A stretch of DNA of 6,451 nucleotides from Candidatus Acetothermia bacterium (GTDB lineage Bacteria > Bipolaricaulota > Bipolaricaulia > Bipolaricaulales > Bipolaricaulaceae). Both the position numbers and the translations under genes were made by a program. The notes below the pieces were generated by a model. That model saw only the letters and a list, made by a program, of their open reading frames with translations. It was not told the origin of the DNA and ran no database searches. Shown here piece after piece: positions 3,989-6,451 of the stretch; within the stretch, counting starts at the first letter, position 1; each line of letters starts with the position of its first letter. Where the stretch lies: contig JAGDVW010000069.1 of the NCBI GenBank assembly GCA_023255835.1, positions 1 through 6,451 of the forward strand. The letters run 5' to 3'.

Positions 3989-5800
3989 ATGTGCGGGATC
4001 ATCGGGTATGTGGGGCCAAGAAGGGCTGAGGAACTCCTCCTTTCCGGCCTTTCCCGCTTGGAATACCGGGGCTACGATTCCGCCGGGATCGCCGTGCTCA
4101 CAAGCCACGGCCTCTTCCTCCTCCGCCGCGTGGGGAAATTGGAGAATCTGCGGCAAGCGGTATTGGAAAGCGGTGTAAGCGGGAATTTGGGGATCGGCCA
4201 CACCCGCTGGGCCACCCACGGCCTCCCCACCGAGGAAAACGCCCATCCTCATCTTGATTGCACTGGGAAGATCGCCCTTGTCCATAACGGGATCATCGAG
4301 AACCACCGGGCCCTGCGGGAAAAACTCCTCAAAAATGGCCATATCTTCCGCTCCCAAACGGACACCGAGACCTTGGTGCACCTTGTGGAGGAGAATTACG
4401 ACGGGGACCTGGTGGAGGCGGTGCGAAAGGCTTTGGCTGAGGCCCGCGGGGCCTATGCCATCGCCGTGATCCACGCCGATCACCCCCAGGAGATCGTGGC
4501 CGCCCGCGAGGGAAGCCCCTTAGTGGCCGGTATCCTCCCGCAGGAGGGCTTCCTCGCCTCCGATGTCCCGGCCCTTCTCCCCTACACCAGGACCCTCCAT
4601 TTCCTCGAGGATGGGGAAGTGGTGCGGCTCGCCCCGGGGAAACTAGAAATCTGGGATCGCCGGGGGATTCGAAAGGGGCCGAACTTCCGCACCGTTCCTT
4701 GGGACCCCCTTTCCGCGGAGAAGATGGGCTACCGGCATTTCATGGAAAAGGAGATCCACGAGCAGCCGCGGGCCGTGGCCGACACCCTGCGGAGCGAGCT
4801 CGCCACCCCTTGGGAGGAGGGCTTGGGGAAGCTCGATCTTTCCGAAATCGATCACGTTTACCTTGTGGCCTGCGGAACTTCCTATCATGCGGCGCTTGTC
4901 GCTGAATATCTGTGGGAGCCCCTTTTGGGGCTTCCCGTGGCCGCGGAGATCGCCTCAGAATTCCGTTATAAAGGCCCAGCGGTGGGGAGGAGTACCCTGG
5001 TGGTGGCCGTATCCCAATCGGGGGAGACCATCGACACCCTCATGGCCGTGCGGGGGGCGAAGGAGCGGGGAGCGAAGGTGATCGGGGTGGTGAACATCGT
5101 GGGCTCGGCCCTGGCCCGGGAGTCCCATGCGGTCCTCTACACCCGGGCGGGTTTGGAGATCGGGGTGGCGGCCACGAAGACCTTCACCGCCCAAATCGCG
5201 GCCTTGGCCCTTTTGGGGCTTTGGCTGGCCCGCAGCCGCGGTGTCCTCTCCGAAAACGATCTGCAAGAGCTAAAAGAGGAGCTGAGCCAGGCCCCAAGGC
5301 TCGTGGAAAGGGCTTTAGAGCTTGGGCCCGCCATCGAGGCCTTGGCCCAAAAGCTCTATAGCTTCCCCAATTTCCTCTACCTCGGCCGGGGGATCCTCTA
5401 TCCCCTTGCCCTCGAGGGGGCTTTGAAGCTAAAAGAGATCTCCTACATCCACGCCGAGGGCTACGCCGCTGGGGAGATGAAGCACGGCCCCATCGCCCTC
5501 GTCCACGAGGGGATGCCGGTGGTGGTCCTCTACTCCCAGGAAGAGCTCCCGGACAAGGTTCTCTCCAACATCCAGGAGGTCAAGGCCCGGCGGGGGATCC
5601 TCGTGGTCTTCGCCGATGATGCCCCGCCCGAGCTCCGGGAATTGGGGGATCACCTCGTTCTACTGCCCAAGGCCTCCCGCCGCCTCCTCCCCTTCACCTT
5701 CACCCCGGCCTTGCAGCTTCTGGCTTACCATATCGCTCGCCTTCGGGGGACCGACGTGGATCAGCCCCGCAATTTGGCGAAGACGGTGACGGTGGAGTGA
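3989..5800 (+). CDS. glmS: Glutamine--fructose-6-phosphate aminotransferase (isomerizing)
   Basis: This cytoplasmic enzyme converts fructose 6-phosphate and glutamine to glucosamine 6-phosphate and glutamate, the entry step to UDP-GlcNAc for peptidoglycan and other envelope glycans. The product is 603 aa, near the usual 609. The N-terminal glutaminase domain begins MCGIIGYVG, with Cys2 becoming the N-terminal nucleophile after Met removal. HTRWATHG (71-78) and VHNGIIEN (98-105) complete that site. Two SIS sugar-isomerase domains follow. The first has CGTSYHA (295-301) and SQSGET (342-347). The second has LEGALKLKEISY (475-486) and EGYAAGEMKHGP (490-501). The C-terminus DQPRNLAKTVTVE carries the catalytic lysine (K598). 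The start is fixed by the required Cys2. The TATAAT lies only eight bases upstream, so there is no room for a leader, a ribosome site or a glmS ribozyme. The stop overlaps the smpB start. Confidence 0.98.
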   Translation: MCGIIGYVGPRRAEELLLSGLSRLEYRGYDSAGIAVLTSHGLFLLRRVGKLENLRQAVLESGVSGNLGIGHTRWATHGLPTEENAHPHLDCTGKIALVHNGIIENHRALREKLLKNGHIFRSQTDTETLVHLVEENYDGDLVEAVRKALAEARGAYAIAVIHADHPQEIVAAREGSPLVAGILPQEGFLASDVPALLPYTRTLHFLEDGEVVRLAPGKLEIWDRRGIRKGPNFRTVPWDPLSAEKMGYRHFMEKEIHEQPRAVADTLRSELATPWEEGLGKLDLSEIDHVYLVACGTSYHAALVAEYLWEPLLGLPVAAEIASEFRYKGPAVGRSTLVVAVSQSGETIDTLMAVRGAKERGAKVIGVVNIVGSALARESHAVLYTRAGLEIGVAATKTFTAQIAALALLGLWLARSRGVLSENDLQELKEELSQAPRLVERALELGPAIEALAQKLYSFPNFLYLGRGILYPLALEGALKLKEISYIHAEGYAAGEMKHGPIALVHEGMPVVVLYSQEELPDKVLSNIQEVKARRGILVVFADDAPPELRELGDHLVLLPKASRRLLPFTFTPALQLLAYHIARLRGTDVDQPRNLAKTVTVE

Positions 5801-6261
5801 TGGGGGAGCGCAAGATCGTGGCCCGGAACCGCCGAGCCCGCCGGGATTACCAGATCGAGGAGACCTACGAGGCCGGCCTGGTCCTCAAGGGTTCAGAAGT
5901 GAAATCCATCCGGGCCGGCAGGGTCTCCATCGAGGAGGCCTACGCCAAGGTGGAGGAAGGCGAGGTCTGGCTTTATGGGATGCACATTGCTCCTTACGAG
6001 CAAGCCGGGTTTTTCGGGCACGATCCCGATCGGCCCAAAAAGCTCCTCCTGAAAAAGCGGGAGATCGCCAGGCTCATCGGGAAGGTGGGCCGGGCTGGGT
6101 ATACCTTGGTCCCCCTTTCCCTCTATTTCAACGAGCGGGGCTATGCCAAGGTGGAGCTGGCCCTGGCCAAGGGGCTTTCCAAGGCCGACAAGCGCCGCAG
6201 GCTCATCGAGGAGGAAGAGGAGCGCCGGGCCCGGGAGGCCATGAAACGCTATCTACCATAG
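5800..6261 (+). CDS. smpB: SsrA-binding protein SmpB
   Basis: SmpB binds tmRNA and delivers it to stalled ribosomes for trans-translation. The product is 153 aa from ATG 5800, a normal length. Conserved blocks are the oligonucleotide-binding core GLVLKGSEVKSIRAG (26-40), HIAPYEQAGFFGHDPDRPKK (62-81), KLLLKKREIARL (81-92) and LYFNERGYAKVELALAKG (108-125). The C-terminal tail is highly charged and keeps the DKR triplet (130-132); in the family this tail becomes helical in the ribosomal decoding centre. The ATG overlaps the glmS stop by one base (TGATG), and a GTG directly before it (5797) would give a four-base overlap and one extra residue. GGTGGAG just upstream is a weak, closely spaced ribosome site, so translation probably depends on coupling to glmS. 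The usual neighbours, rnr or the tmRNA gene, are not present here. Confidence 0.97.
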   Translation: MGERKIVARNRRARRDYQIEETYEAGLVLKGSEVKSIRAGRVSIEEAYAKVEEGEVWLYGMHIAPYEQAGFFGHDPDRPKKLLLKKREIARLIGKVGRAGYTLVPLSLYFNERGYAKVELALAKGLSKADKRRRLIEEEEERRAREAMKRYLP

Positions 6262-6263
6262 CC

Positions 6264-6297
6264 AAAAAAGCCGGCCCTCCCCAAAGGAAGGGCCGGC
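6264..6297 (-). terminator. Intrinsic terminator of the DUF11-like gene
   Basis: On the minus strand a 9-bp perfect stem (6297-6289 pairing with 6278-6270, arms GCCGGCCCT/AGGGCCGGC) around a 10-base loop is followed at once by six Ts (6269-6264). It begins 18 bases after the TGA of the minus-strand gene, so orientation and position fit. On the plus strand the As precede the hairpin and no T-run follows, so smpB gets a hairpin but not a classic intrinsic terminator. Confidence 0.88.
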
Positions 6298-6315
6298 CCA
6301 GGAAAACTCCAAAGA

Positions 6316-6451
6316 TCAGCGCTGCACCACAGACGTGAGACAGGCTCGATTATTCACGGGGTTCACGTCTCCGGGAGCGCTCACGGTGGCACAGTTGGCA
6401 AGCTGGGTCCCGGCTTGGGCGAGAACCTTGACCCGTAGCGTCAACGTGAGC
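6316..6451 (-). CDS. C-terminal end of a probable secreted DUF11-repeat protein (5' part outside window)
   Basis: Reading the minus strand from the right edge, an open frame gives 44 residues before TGA 6318-6316. The pattern is a beta-strand (LTLTLRVKVLA), then GTQLANCATVSAPGD, then VNPVNNRACLTSVVQR. Alternating strands, the G-x-x-L-x-N-x-A-x-V core and the D-x-NP-x-NN-x-A ending match the DUF11 'conserved repeat' unit. This Ig-like module is common in large exported or surface proteins. Two cysteines, at fragment residues 20 and 37, could form a disulfide, consistent with an extracellular location. Only the last repeat is visible, so the size, signal peptide and function of the protein cannot be judged. 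The strong terminator 18 bases downstream supports this as a real gene end. Confidence 0.6.
   Translation of the reverse strand, partial: LTLTLRVKVLAQAGTQLANCATVSAPGDVNPVNNRACLTSVVQR

Noticed and set aside
3974..4483. Antisense open frame opposite the glmS N-terminus, and others opposite the rest of glmS
   Set aside because: They are shadows of a fully conserved gene with no ribosome sites or recognisable motifs.
6264..6300. The hairpin as an intrinsic terminator for smpB
   Set aside because: On the plus strand the A-run comes before the stem and no T-run follows it. The structure is correctly oriented only for the minus strand.
1..6451. CRISPR array, insertion sequence, toxin-antitoxin or defence island
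   Set aside because: I see no regularly spaced repeats, transposase, terminal inverted repeats or small paired genes. The content is housekeeping throughout.

Overview
This is a GC-rich (about 60% by eye), gene-dense stretch of bacterial chromosome that carries mostly housekeeping genes. Nothing in it looks phage-, plasmid- or transposon-derived. The type-4 (Fe-S) uracil-DNA glycosylase, a family typical of thermophiles, and the frequent TTG/GTG starts and near-leaderless genes suggest a thermophilic or deep-branching GC-rich lineage such as an uncultured phylum. No marker here fixes the taxonomy, so this is inference only.

Layout, left to right. (1) The 3' end of a ThiF/MoeB/HesA-type adenylyltransferase on + (1-354). 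(2) A minus-strand block, in order of transcription: pgk (phosphoglycerate kinase), then a tRNA-Gly(CCC) with its own TATAAT box, then a type-4 UDG whose Shine-Dalgarno begins four bases after the tRNA CCA end, then a tail-anchored TPR protein. (3) A plus-strand gene for a membrane-anchored protein with a LolA-like look, divergent from pgk. (4) A minus-strand bifunctional-nuclease-family (DUF151) gene whose 3' end overlaps the previous gene antiparallel by 44 bp. (5) A divergent promoter region with a consensus TATAAT on each strand and an imperfect inverted repeat between them. (6) A plus-strand glmS-smpB pair joined by a TGATG stop/start overlap. (7) On the minus strand at the right edge, a short 3' fragment of what looks like a secreted DUF11-repeat protein, followed by a clear intrinsic terminator.

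The genes cover sulfur-carrier activation (ThiF-like), lower glycolysis (Pgk), translation and ribosome rescue (tRNA-Gly, SmpB), base-excision repair (UDG) and amino-sugar synthesis for the envelope (GlmS). They do not form one pathway. The interest lies in gene architecture: a tRNA/mRNA fused transcription unit, short or absent 5' leaders, divergent promoters around a possible operator, and overlapping gene ends. I see no convincing new multi-gene system. The least characterised genes are the TPR protein, the LolA-like protein and the DUF11 fragment.
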